64,000 bases of DNA, taken from NCBI RefSeq assembly GCF_020697055.1, contig NZ_JAJFBP010000024.1, positions 62,001 to 126,000 on the forward strand, written 5' to 3'. The notes under the pieces are model-generated. The model was given only the letters and a program-made list of their open reading frames with translations, did no database searches and was not told where the DNA came from. The DNA is from Panacagrimonas sp. (lineage in GTDB: Bacteria; Pseudomonadota; Gammaproteobacteria; Nevskiales; Nevskiaceae). Positions within the stretch are counted from its first letter, which is position 1. Every line of letters starts with the position of its first letter. Made by a program: the position numbers and the translations under genes. Shown piece after piece: positions 45,499-54,361 of this stretch.

Positions 45499-46424
45499 GC
45501 GAACTCGCCGCCGCGTCGCGTACCTGGCGGGCCCAGCCCGAGCGCAGCTCGCCCGGCGTGATGCGATTGATGGTGTGGCTGGCGCTGTGGCTCGGCCGGC
45601 CGTTCGCGCGGCTTCTGCTGTATCCGCTGGCCGCCTATTTCCTCTGCACCGGCGGCCACGCGGCCGAGGCGTCGCGCCGCTTCCTGCGTCACGTGCTGTC
45701 GCGTGAACCGCGCTGGTCCGACCGGCTCGATTCCTGGCACACCTATGCGGCGGTGCTGCTGGACCGGATCTACCTGTTGAAAGGGCACGGCGCCGGATTC
45801 TCGATCGGGATCGAATGCGACGCGGCGACGGACGCCACCGTGCACGGCGCGCGCGGCGCGGTGATCCTGGTGTCGCACTTCGGCAGTTTCGACGTGATGC
45901 GCGTGATGGGACGGCATCAACAGCACCTGCCGCTCCGGATCGTGCTCGATCGCCGGCACGGTGCGATGGCGACTGCGCTGCTCGAGACACTGGATCCGGA
46001 GCTGGCGCGCGGCGTGATCGATGCGGCGCAACGCGGTCCGCAGCTCGTTCTGGCGCTCAAACAGGCGCTGGACCAGGGCGAACTGCTGGGCCTGATGGGC
46101 GATCGCGCGCAGGGGCAGGAGCCGACGGTCGAGGTGCCGTTCATGGGGCGTCCCGCGTCGTTCCCCGAAGGCCCGTGGGTGCTGGCGAGCGTGCTGAAGG
46201 TGCCGGTCGTTCTGGCGTTCGGCGTGTACGAGGGCGGCAACCGCTATCGCATCGCGCTCGAACGCCTGGCCGACCAGGTCGTGCTGCCGCGCGCCCAGCG
46301 ACACGCGGCGATCGCCGCCTATGCGGGTGCCTACGCCGCGCGGCTGGAGGCGCAGGTGCGGCGTGCGCCGCACAACTGGTTCAACTATTACGACTTCTGG
46401 ACCGATGAAGCCGCTGCGCGTTAG
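45495..46424 (+). CDS. LpxL-like acyltransferase (set B)
   Basis: A 309-residue paralogue of the set A LpxL-like enzyme: VMRLMVWLALWLGRPF, VSHFGSFDVMR (H-x4-D), LDRRHGAMATALLETLDPELARGVID, MGDRAQ and a NWFNYYDFW end. The matching set A segment is MDRRHNAAVTDLLESLDPDLASRVID. In set A this gene is on the leftward strand next to the halogenase; here it is on the rightward strand behind the ACP, so the sets are rearranged. GTG start. Confidence 0.87.
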   Translation: MSELAAASRTWRAQPERSSPGVMRLMVWLALWLGRPFARLLLYPLAAYFLCTGGHAAEASRRFLRHVLSREPRWSDRLDSWHTYAAVLLDRIYLLKGHGAGFSIGIECDAATDATVHGARGAVILVSHFGSFDVMRVMGRHQQHLPLRIVLDRRHGAMATALLETLDPELARGVIDAAQRGPQLVLALKQALDQGELLGLMGDRAQGQEPTVEVPFMGRPASFPEGPWVLASVLKVPVVLAFGVYEGGNRYRIALERLADQVVLPRAQRHAAIAAYAGAYAARLEAQVRRAPHNWFNYYDFWTDEAAAR

Positions 46425-47577
46425 CCACTACACGTTGACCACGGCCGTCGGCGCCGGCATCGGCGCGCACGCGGCGGCGCTGCAGTCGCAGACGACCGGC
46501 TTGCGACCGTGTCCGGCCGGACACGCACCGTCGCCGACCTGGACCGGCCAGGTCGACGATCTGTCGATCCCGTTGACCGCGGAATTGGCCCCCTTCGACT
46601 GCCGCAACAATCGCCTCGCCGAACTCGGCCTGCAGCAGGACGGCTTCATCGTCGCGGTGGAGCGCGCGCGGGCGCAGTACGGCGCCGACCGCGTCGGCCT
46701 GTTCCTGGGAACGAGTACCTCGGGGATTCAACAGACCGAGGCCGCGTACGCGGCGCGCGACGCCAGCGGCGCGCTGCCGTCGTGGTTCGATTTCGACCGC
46801 ACGCAGAACCTGTATTCGTGCGCGGCATTCGTCGGTCTGCGTCTGCGGCTCGAGGGCATCAGCCACGTGACGTCCACGGCCTGCGCGTCGAGTGCGAAAG
46901 TCTTCGCCTCGGCCTACCGCGCGTTGCAGGCCGGGCTCTGCGACGCGGCGGTGGTCGGCGGCGTCGACAGCCTGTGCCGTACCACGCTCTACGGCTTTGC
47001 CTCGCTGCAGCTGCTCTCGAGCGGAATCTGCCGGCCCGGCGATGCGCGCCGCGACGGCATCTCGATCGGCGAGGCCGCGGGATTCGCGCTGCTCGAAACC
47101 ACGCCCGGCGCGGGTGTGGCGCTGCTCGGGTACGGCGAAAGCGGCGACGCGCACCACATGTCGACTCCCGATCCGAGCGGACGCGGCGCGATCGCGGCGA
47201 TGGCCGCGGCGCTGGAACGCGCTGGGCTGCAACCCGCCGACATCGACTACGTCAACCTTCACGGCACCGGGACGCCGGCCAACGATCTGGCCGAGGACAC
47301 GGCGGTGGCCACGCTGCTGGGGACGCAGGTGCCCTGCAGTTCGACCAAGGGCTGGACCGGGCACACGCTCGGCGCCGCGGGGATCGTCGAGGCCGCGATC
47401 AGCCTGCTCGCGATGCAGGGCGGCGTGCTGCCGCGCAGTCTCAACACGCGCGTGGTCGATCCGGCGTTGCGCTGCGCCGTGCTGATGGACAACCGGGCTG
47501 CGGCGGTCCGGACGGTGCTGTCGAACTCGTTCGGCTTCGGCGGCACCAACTGCAGCCTGATCTTCGGCATGCGATGA
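46405..47577 (+). CDS. Beta-ketoacyl-ACP synthase (set B)
   Basis: A 390-residue ketosynthase with Cys160 (STACASSAK), VNLHGTGTPAND and GHTLGAAG histidines, all intact. It aligns end to end with the set A enzyme. The start overlaps the acyltransferase by 20 bases. It is followed by its own chain-length factor with a four-base overlap. With no reductase or dehydratase nearby it must share those of set A or act only in a first condensation. Confidence 0.92.
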   Translation: MKPLRVSHYTLTTAVGAGIGAHAAALQSQTTGLRPCPAGHAPSPTWTGQVDDLSIPLTAELAPFDCRNNRLAELGLQQDGFIVAVERARAQYGADRVGLFLGTSTSGIQQTEAAYAARDASGALPSWFDFDRTQNLYSCAAFVGLRLRLEGISHVTSTACASSAKVFASAYRALQAGLCDAAVVGGVDSLCRTTLYGFASLQLLSSGICRPGDARRDGISIGEAAGFALLETTPGAGVALLGYGESGDAHHMSTPDPSGRGAIAAMAAALERAGLQPADIDYVNLHGTGTPANDLAEDTAVATLLGTQVPCSSTKGWTGHTLGAAGIVEAAISLLAMQGGVLPRSLNTRVVDPALRCAVLMDNRAAAVRTVLSNSFGFGGTNCSLIFGMR

Positions 47578-48368
47578 CGACGCTCTTCGTCGCCGGCGTC
47601 GGATGCTGGGCCCCGGGGCTCGAAGGATGGGCCACCGCCCGCGCGGTGCTGCGCGGCCAGACGCCGTACGCGTCCCGCGCCGTCGCGGTACCCGCGCCCG
47701 AGCGGCTGCCGGCCAACGAGCGCCGCCGCGCGACGATCAGCGTGCGCCTGGCGTTTCGCGTCGCCGAGGACGCGCTGGCGGGGACCGATCTGGCAGCGGA
47801 CGCGCTGGCGACGGTGTTCGCCTCCTCGGACGGCGACACGCCCATCGTCGATCGCGTCTGCCGGGCGCTGTGCGATCGGCTGCCGAGCGTGTCGCCGACC
47901 GACTTCCACAACTCGGTGCACAACGCGGCCGCGGGCTACTGGAGCATCGCAACCGGTGCGCGCGGCCCGTCGGTGAGCCTGTCGTCGGGCGACTCGAGTT
48001 TCGCGTCCGGATTGCTCGAGGCGATGGGCATCGCGATCGTCGAGGATCGGGACTGCCTGCTCGTGGCTTTCGACGTGAGTCCACCTCCGCCGCTGCGGGG
48101 GCCTTGCCGCATCGGGGAGCCGGCGGCGGTCTCGCTGTTGCTGACGCAGCGCCGCCGACCCGGTTCGCTGGCCTCGCTGCGGATCAGCATGGTGTCGCCC
48201 GAATTGGAGACGCCGATGCGCGACGCGGCGCTGGAGACGCTGCGGCGGACCACGCCGCCCGCACGTGCATTGCCCCTGCTGGCGATGCTGGCCTGCGAAG
48301 CGGCCGGTTCGGTGCGGCTGCAGGGCGCCGGCGGGCGTACCGTGGCGCTCGAAATCGGGACGTTTTGA
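47574..48368 (+). CDS. Ketosynthase-like chain-length factor (set B)
   Basis: A 264-residue paralogue of the set A factor, same length. The site corresponding to the ketosynthase Cys reads LSSGDSSF, and SPTDFHNSVHNAAAGYWSIATG is nearly identical. The LPANERRRAT block is shared too. It should pair with the set B ketosynthase. It is the last gene of the set B rightward operon. Confidence 0.87.
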   Translation: MTTLFVAGVGCWAPGLEGWATARAVLRGQTPYASRAVAVPAPERLPANERRRATISVRLAFRVAEDALAGTDLAADALATVFASSDGDTPIVDRVCRALCDRLPSVSPTDFHNSVHNAAAGYWSIATGARGPSVSLSSGDSSFASGLLEAMGIAIVEDRDCLLVAFDVSPPPPLRGPCRIGEPAAVSLLLTQRRRPGSLASLRISMVSPELETPMRDAALETLRRTTPPARALPLLAMLACEAAGSVRLQGAGGRTVALEIGTF

Positions 48369-48524
48369 GACGCGGGCGGCAACCCGGGCAGACCGGCATC
48401 GGCTGCTGCCGCACCCGGACGCGAACCGGATCACGCCCACGGAATTGACGGCGCGCCCGCAACGGCAGTGAATGCGCACTTGGGTTTCGTCATTCATTCG
48501 ACTCGCCGAACCGGGGAGGTCCAG

Positions 48525-48893
48525 GTGAGCAAGCAGATCGGCGAGTTCAGCTTCAAGGCGATCACCTTCATCCTCACGCCCGGCCAGGCCGGGACCGTGC
48601 AGATGCAGGTGACGTTCGAAGGCAGCGCGACGGGCTTTGGCCTGACGCTGGGCACGATGAACGTGACCTGCACCGGGCCGGACACCGGCCAGTGGACCTG
48701 GTGCGCCGCCAACTATCCCGATTGCGGACAGGGCGTGAGCTGCAGCGGGCAGGGGCAGTTCCGCGACGTCGGATCCAAGTGCTGGCACACGCGGGGCCTG
48801 ATCTCGATCTCGGATGGCTGCACCTGTCTGGTCGACGGCTCGTTCGACCTGAACGCGCGGACCTGGGGCGGTCGCCTGCTCGAGCGCGAATAG
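48525..48893 (+). CDS. Cys-rich hypothetical protein
   Basis: A 122-residue protein without a signal peptide: a beta-like first half (TFILTPGQAGTVQMQVTFEGSATGFGLTLGTMNVT) and a second half with eight Cys (VTCTG, WTWCAANYPDC, VSCSG, KCWHTR, DGCTC). I recognise no family. GTG at 48525 has GGGGAGG five bases upstream, better than the earlier ATG at 48468. Eight cysteines in 122 cytosolic residues suggest metal binding or an unconventional export. It stands between the polyene locus and a sigma-factor remnant. Confidence 0.6.
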   Translation: MSKQIGEFSFKAITFILTPGQAGTVQMQVTFEGSATGFGLTLGTMNVTCTGPDTGQWTWCAANYPDCGQGVSCSGQGQFRDVGSKCWHTRGLISISDGCTCLVDGSFDLNARTWGGRLLERE

Positions 48894-48895
48894 CG

Positions 48896-49252
48896 CCGGC
48901 GGCCGAGCGCGGGCGCAGCGGGATCACCCACTGGGACGTGATCGCCGATCTGTATGAAGTCCTGATACGCGGTTGGCCCTCGACCGGCGCGAGGGTCGCG
49001 GGCGCTGCGGCCACGGCCGAGGCGTTCGGCGCACAGGCCGGACTCGATCGCCTCGACGCGATCGAGGCGGACACCGTCGCGAGTTATCAGCCGTGGTGGG
49101 CGGTGCGGGCGCATCTGCTCGCACGACTGCGGCGCGACGCCGAGGCGATAGAAGCGTACGAGCGTGCGATCGGACGGGCCGAAGACGCGGACGTGCGTGC
49201 TTTTCTGCAGTCGCGCCGGGCGCGGCTCGGCGGTCCGGGCCGGGCAGTCTGA
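48896..49252 (+). pseudogene. C-terminal remnant of an ECF-type sigma factor
   Basis: The frame reads HWDVIADLYEVLIRGWPSTGARVAG... AGLDRLDAIEADTV... PWWAVRAHLLARLRRDAEAIEAYERAIG... FLQSRRARL. This is the TPR-like C-terminal extension of DUF6596 (SigJ/ECF41-like) sigma factors. Sigma regions 2 and 4 are missing and no ATG precedes it; GTG at 48938 is the first possible start. The missing front is not found in either neighbouring frame. Probably a decayed gene, though a stand-alone TPR protein is possible. Confidence 0.6.
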
Positions 49253-49372
49253 GCATCGGATTTGGCAAATCGCGCGATCCGCGCGGTGGGCCACTGGAGG
49301 GCGCGTCGCAAGTCCCGATGGACGCGGAGAATCGACGCTGGCACGGTATTGGAATCACCCAGTTGTCGCCCG

Positions 49373-50623
49373 ATGATCGAGTCGCTTCCGTTCATGCCTG
49401 TCCGCTCGCGTTGCTGCAGACGGCTTTTCCCGAATTTCACCGGCGTGGTCGCCGCCGCCGGTTTCACGCTGCTCGGTGCGTGCGCGAGCACGCCGGTCGA
49501 GCCGCTGCCGGCAACGCTGCCGGCGGCGATGCCCACCGACGTCAGCGGCGCTGCGCCTGCGCCCGAGGTGCCGGACTTGCCGCCGATGGGGTTGGAGACC
49601 TGGCAGGTGCACGCGATGCAGGGCAAGGCGAGCGTCGAATGGCGCGGTCGGCGCTGGCGGCTCAAGCCGGGCGTGGAGATCGACGAGAATCAGCCGGTGC
49701 AGGTCGGCGCCGACGGCGCACTGCGACTGCGGATGGGCCAGCGCGCGTTGATCGATCTGGGACCGAACACGCGGCTGGTGATTCTCCAGCAGGCGCGCGA
49801 AGGGCAGGGCGAGTCCCGTGTGACGTTGCTGCAATTGCAGCAAGGCTATCTGCGGCTGGTGGCGTCCGACGATCGCGGCGAGATGCCGATTCGGGTGTCA
49901 TTCGGGCGCTGGGCGGCGCGCACGCGCGCCGGCGAGCATTTCTTCGAGAGCCAGGGTTCCCGGGCGTCGGTCTGCTCCACCAACGGTGCGATCGAGCTCG
50001 ACGGGGTTGCCGAATGGAAGCCGCGGTCCGCGTCGGCGCCGTGCGTGATGCTCCAGCCGCAGCACGCGCCGATCGAACTGTCGCTGTCGGAAGGCCAATG
50101 GGAAGTGCTGCGGCGCAATCGTCGTCTCGAGCCGACGCTCGCGAGCGTGGCGCAACAAGCCGCCGTGACGGCGAGCCTGGATCAGGGCGCTGCGCGCCCG
50201 CTGCCCGACGAGCCCGCACCCGCGCCCGTCGTGGTCGCGCCGCCGGCCGACGTCCCGAACACGCAGGCCGATGCAGCGCAGGTGTTGCTGGAATCGGTGC
50301 CGCCGGCCGCGGGTCCGATGCCGCCGACGCAGGTCGCGATGCGCCCGCCCGTCGTCGATCCCGCGGTTGCGCTCGATGCCCCGGGTCCCGAGTGGATCGT
50401 CAACGTCGCGACGTACGAGGACGCGCTGACGGCGCAACAACACGTGCAGCAGTTTCAGGGCCAGGGCTTCAACGCGGCGGTGCGCCAGGAATCGATCAAG
50501 AACCGCACGTCGTACCGCGTGGTGATCGAAGGCCTGCCCAACGAGTCGGCCGCCAGATCCGTGGTCGCCGACCTCGGCGCGCGCTACGGCGTGAAGTCCG
50601 CCTGGGCGATGCGAAAACGCTGA
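49373..50623 (+). CDS. SPOR-domain lipoprotein with FecR-like region
   Basis: A 416-residue lipoprotein: signal with lipobox LLGAC near residue 38, a FecR-like beta region (about 75-200: VQVGADGALRLRMGQRALIDLGPNTRLVI), a long Pro/Ala linker and a C-terminal SPOR domain (about 340-416, EWIVNVATYEDALTAQQHVQQFQGQGFNAAVRQ). SPOR domains bind denuded peptidoglycan at the septum. ATG at 49373 or 49394. It is convergent with the NlpC/P60 gene, 16 bases away. Combining a FecR-like domain and SPOR is not a family I can name. Confidence 0.75.
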   Translation: MIESLPFMPVRSRCCRRLFPNFTGVVAAAGFTLLGACASTPVEPLPATLPAAMPTDVSGAAPAPEVPDLPPMGLETWQVHAMQGKASVEWRGRRWRLKPGVEIDENQPVQVGADGALRLRMGQRALIDLGPNTRLVILQQAREGQGESRVTLLQLQQGYLRLVASDDRGEMPIRVSFGRWAARTRAGEHFFESQGSRASVCSTNGAIELDGVAEWKPRSASAPCVMLQPQHAPIELSLSEGQWEVLRRNRRLEPTLASVAQQAAVTASLDQGAARPLPDEPAPAPVVVAPPADVPNTQADAAQVLLESVPPAAGPMPPTQVAMRPPVVDPAVALDAPGPEWIVNVATYEDALTAQQHVQQFQGQGFNAAVRQESIKNRTSYRVVIEGLPNESAARSVVADLGARYGVKSAWAMRKR

Positions 50624-50639
50624 CGCGCTCGCGTGCGCC

Positions 50640-51107
50640 TCAGTGGATGATGCGCACCGCGTCGACGTAGCGATCCATCCACCAGCGCTGCGCCACCGGC
50701 GCCACGATCACCTGTCGTCCGCTCGCGGGAGCGTGCACCGCCTGGCCGTCGCCCAGGTAGATCGCGACGTGATCGATCCCGAACCAGCCGAAGCGATAGA
50801 ACAGCAGGTCGCCGGGCTCGGCGTCGTCGAGGTCGATCGTGTTGCCCTGTTCGTGCTGATCCTCTGCGGTGCGCGGCAGCTTGAGTCCCTGCAGGCCATA
50901 GACGTACTGCACCAGGCCGCTGCAATCGAAGCCGTCGGGCGTTGCGCCGCCGTAGCGGTACGGCCGCCCGATCTGGCCGAGCGCGTCGAGCACGATGCCC
51001 CGGCGCATCGCCTGGCCTTCGGGTGTGGGCTTGTAGCGGCCTGCGCAGCCGCCGACCAGGCTCGACAGCGCGAGCACGAGGATCAGCGCGATCCGAACCC
51101 GCCGCAT
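50640..51107 (-). CDS. NlpC/P60-family lipoprotein endopeptidase
   Basis: A 155-residue lipoprotein: signal with lipobox LVGGC, then the NlpC/P60 domain with catalytic Cys in DGFDCSGLVQYVY, His in IDHVAIYLGDG and a polar third residue around HAPASG. It cleaves peptide cross-links of murein from the outer-membrane side (MepS/NlpC type). It overlaps the glutathione transferase by one base. Confidence 0.9.
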   Translation of the reverse strand: MRRVRIALILVLALSSLVGGCAGRYKPTPEGQAMRRGIVLDALGQIGRPYRYGGATPDGFDCSGLVQYVYGLQGLKLPRTAEDQHEQGNTIDLDDAEPGDLLFYRFGWFGIDHVAIYLGDGQAVHAPASGRQVIVAPVAQRWWMDRYVDAVRIIH

Positions 51108-51718
51108 CAGGCCGGCGGCGGTACCGTGGCGAGCATCGACTCGCGCTGCGCAAAGGCCGTGTACCAGCGATCGAGCGGCTCGTGTCCCTTGCGCCACTCG
51201 ACGTAGGGCATGCGCAGATCCAGGTAGCCGAGCGCGACGCCCGTGGTGATCTCGACGACGCTCGGTGCCTCGAGCGTGAGTTCGGCGGCTTCCAGATCCA
51301 GCACCGCGATCGCTCGCCGGATCACGTCGGCCTGGCGATCGAGGAACGGCGTGTGGCGGATGCCTTCGGGACGGCGCTTTTCGATGGCGGTCGCGAAGCA
51401 CGCGTTGATCACGCCCTCGGCCACGTGTGCGCGGCGCAGCGCCGACCAGCGCTTGGATCCGCGCGGCAGTGCGGTCAGGCCGCGGCCCCGCGTCTGCAGG
51501 TATTCGATGATCAGCGTGGAGTCGGGCAGGGATTCGCCCTTCTCGGTCACAAGCGTCGGCACGCGCGACAGCGGATTGGCCGCGATCAGTTCGGCCGGAG
51601 GATCGAACGGATCGCAGATGATCTCGTCGATCAGGTCGGTCAGTCCGAGTTCGTGCGCGACCACGCGCACCTTGCGCGCGTATGGCGAGGTCTTGCTGCA
51701 GTACAGCTTCATCTTCAC
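51107..51718 (-). CDS. Glutathione S-transferase family protein
   Basis: A 203-residue GST: thioredoxin-like half with MKLYCSKTSPYARKVRVVAHELGL, the cis-Pro SRVPTLV and the SxTI stretch PDSTLIIEYLQ, then an all-alpha half. It is like YfcF/YibF types with unknown substrate. GTG at 51718 (GAGG six bases upstream) or ATG at 51712. Cotranscribed with NlpC/P60 by a one-base overlap. Confidence 0.88.
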   Translation of the reverse strand: MKMKLYCSKTSPYARKVRVVAHELGLTDLIDEIICDPFDPPAELIAANPLSRVPTLVTEKGESLPDSTLIIEYLQTRGRGLTALPRGSKRWSALRRAHVAEGVINACFATAIEKRRPEGIRHTPFLDRQADVIRRAIAVLDLEAAELTLEAPSVVEITTGVALGYLDLRMPYVEWRKGHEPLDRWYTAFAQRESMLATVPPPA

Positions 51719-51935
51719 TGCGGGCCTCGTCGTGTGATCGGGGGTTGGATGGGGAGGCGCAGCCTGACGGCAGCGCGCCGGTCGTGCAAGGCGCTTTCAA
51801 ACAGGATGAAGCGGTTCTTTGTCGATGTGCGGCGCGCGGGATGGTCGGTGGTCTGGTCCCGATGTGTCGGAGCGCAGCGACCACACCGGGCCGAAGGGCT
51901 TCCACCCCGACACGACCGTCGAGACCCGCCTCAAC
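51719..51935. other. Non-coding stretch upstream of the glutathione transferase
   Basis: About 217 bases between the transferase start and the trxB terminator. No reading frame resembles a protein, and no tRNA cloverleaf was found. It must contain the leftward promoter, but no box is convincing. Confidence 0.4.
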
Positions 51936-51944
51936 AATGAAAAG

Positions 51945-51967
51945 GCCCCGACTCGCGGGGCGTTTTC
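51945..51967. terminator. Terminator after trxB, active in both directions
   Basis: GCCCCG (51945-51950) pairs with CGGGGC (51956-51961). AAAAGG before and GTTTT after give a T-run on each strand. It is placed 16 bases past the leftward trxB stop. Confidence 0.8.
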
Positions 51968-51982
51968 ACATTGCGAACGGCT

Positions 51983-53023
<1,041 letters not shown>

Positions 53024-53623
53024 TCAGAGCTTCTCGGCGTTCTTGGCCAGGTACTGTGCCACGCCCTCGGCGGTCGGCTTCATGCCGGCCTGACCCTTGC
53101 GCCAGCCGGCGGGGCAGACCTCGCCGTGCTGCTCGGTGAACTGCAGCGCGTCGACCAGGCGCAGCATCTCGTCGACCTCGCGACCCAGCGGCAGGTTGTT
53201 GACGACCTGGTGCTGGACGATGCCGTTCTTGTCGATCAGGAACGAGGCGCGGAACGCGACCCCGCCTTCATGTTCCACGCCGTAGGCACGGACGATGTCG
53301 TGGCTGACGTCGGCCACCATCGGGAAGCCGACCGGGCCGATGCCGCCCTTCTCGACCGGGGTCGAACGCCACGCGAAGTGGGTGAACTGGCTGTCGATCG
53401 AAACGCCCACCAGCTGGACGCCGCGCTCTTCGAAGGCCTTGCGCCGGTTCTCGTGCGCGATGATTTCCGAGGGGCAGACGAACGTGAAATCGAGCGGCCA
53501 GAAGAACAGGACGACGTACTTTCCGCGCAGGTCGGACAGCGTGAACTTGTCGGTGATGGTGCCATCGCCCAGGACGGCGGCGGCGGTGAAGTCCGGGGCC
53601 GGTCGGTTGACCAAAACGCTCAT
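53024..53623 (-). CDS. ahpC: Alkyl hydroperoxide reductase subunit C-like 2-Cys peroxiredoxin
   Basis: A 199-residue peroxiredoxin: peroxidatic Cys50 in DFTFVCPSE and resolving Cys in GEVCPAGW (about residue 170), with FRASFLIDKNGIVQHQVVNNLPLGR between. Typical 2-Cys AhpC/Prx1 type, reducing peroxides with electrons from thioredoxin or AhpF; no ahpF is in view and trxB is next door, so TrxB/Trx is the likely donor. ATG with GGAG nine bases upstream. A candidate OxyR site lies upstream. Confidence 0.94.
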   Translation of the reverse strand: MSVLVNRPAPDFTAAAVLGDGTITDKFTLSDLRGKYVVLFFWPLDFTFVCPSEIIAHENRRKAFEERGVQLVGVSIDSQFTHFAWRSTPVEKGGIGPVGFPMVADVSHDIVRAYGVEHEGGVAFRASFLIDKNGIVQHQVVNNLPLGREVDEMLRLVDALQFTEQHGEVCPAGWRKGQAGMKPTAEGVAQYLAKNAEKL

Positions 53624-53702
53624 TGAAAATACTCCTAGGTTCAGAGGGTTGGGAAGCTGGACCGCGCTGCATTGCAGTGCAGCAAGGTCCGATGAGGGCG
53701 CC

Positions 53703-53769
53703 ATTCTAGGGACCCGGAGCCCGATAGCGCCAACAATGCTTCCCAATCCCCTACATAGGAGCCGCCTAT
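53703..53769 (-). promoter_or_regulatory. OxyR-like site and promoter of ahpC
   Basis: ATAG (53755-53758), seven bases, CTAT (53766-53769), with CAAT (53744-53747) in the next register, follow the OxyR pattern ATAG-N7-CTAT-N7. The fourth element is poor. The site ends just upstream of where a -35 would lie for the minus-strand -10 TAGAAT (complement of 53703-53708). This is the expected geometry for OxyR activation. A GCTGCA/TGCAGC hairpin (53668-53685) lies in the leader. Confidence 0.5.
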
Positions 53770-53785
53770 ACGCGGCCCAATCCGC

Positions 53786-54211
53786 TCAGGCGGCCTGGGC
53801 GCGGCTCGCGGCGGCGGCGGTCTGCATCACCCCGGCGAGCAGCGTGTAGGCGGCCGCCCACGCATCACGGACCTCGTCGGTGAAGGCCTCGCCCAGGCCC
53901 TGGCCCAGCGTCCACAGCAGGGCCGCACCGACGCTTCCGTAGTGGGCGTCGGTCACGCCGTAGCCGACATGGCGCACGCCCAGGTTCTGGACCGCGCCCA
54001 GCACCGGCGTCGGGTCGTGCAGATGGCGCACGGCCAATCCCAGCGTTTGCATCAGCATCGCGCCCTGGCGGCGCAGGTCGCCGCGGAACAGCGGGCGGGT
54101 CGAAGGATCGGTTTCGAACAGGCGTGAGTAGAACAGCGCGGCGGCGGTGTCGGCGATCGGCGCCACTTTTTCGAAGCTGGTCTGGACGAGGTGGATCTGA
54201 TGAGGCGTCAC
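53786..54211 (-). CDS. Single-domain globin
   Basis: A 141-residue globin-fold protein. [30 protein letters not shown] is the A-to-CD region of bacterial haemoglobin/flavohaemoglobin, and the proximal His is in [10 protein letters not shown]. It has no FAD/NAD reductase domain, so it is Vitreoscilla-haemoglobin-like. Likely roles are O2 binding or NO and peroxide defence, consistent with ahpC and trxB on the same strand. GTG start. Contig gap to ahpC holds the OxyR-like site. Confidence 0.85.
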   Translation of the reverse strand: MTPHQIHLVQTSFEKVAPIADTAAALFYSRLFETDPSTRPLFRGDLRRQGAMLMQTLGLAVRHLHDPTPVLGAVQNLGVRHVGYGVTDAHYGSVGAALLWTLGQGLGEAFTDEVRDAWAAAYTLLAGVMQTAAAASRAQAA

Positions 54212-54361
54212 GGCGGGGGATCTCGCGTTGGGGAATCGGCGAGTTATCGGCCGATGCCGGCGCGACTTGAGCCGATCCGTTTCATTGCGGGGGGCGAGCG
54301 GTACGTGTCTAATACGCGGCTCGATTTTTGCCTCCGATCCCTCCCGCTGCGTGGTCTCCTC

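Noticed and set aside
51830-51930. Possible tRNA or structured RNA
   Set aside because: The inverted GTGTCGG/CCGACAC pair has no cloverleaf, no T-loop and no anticodon arm.
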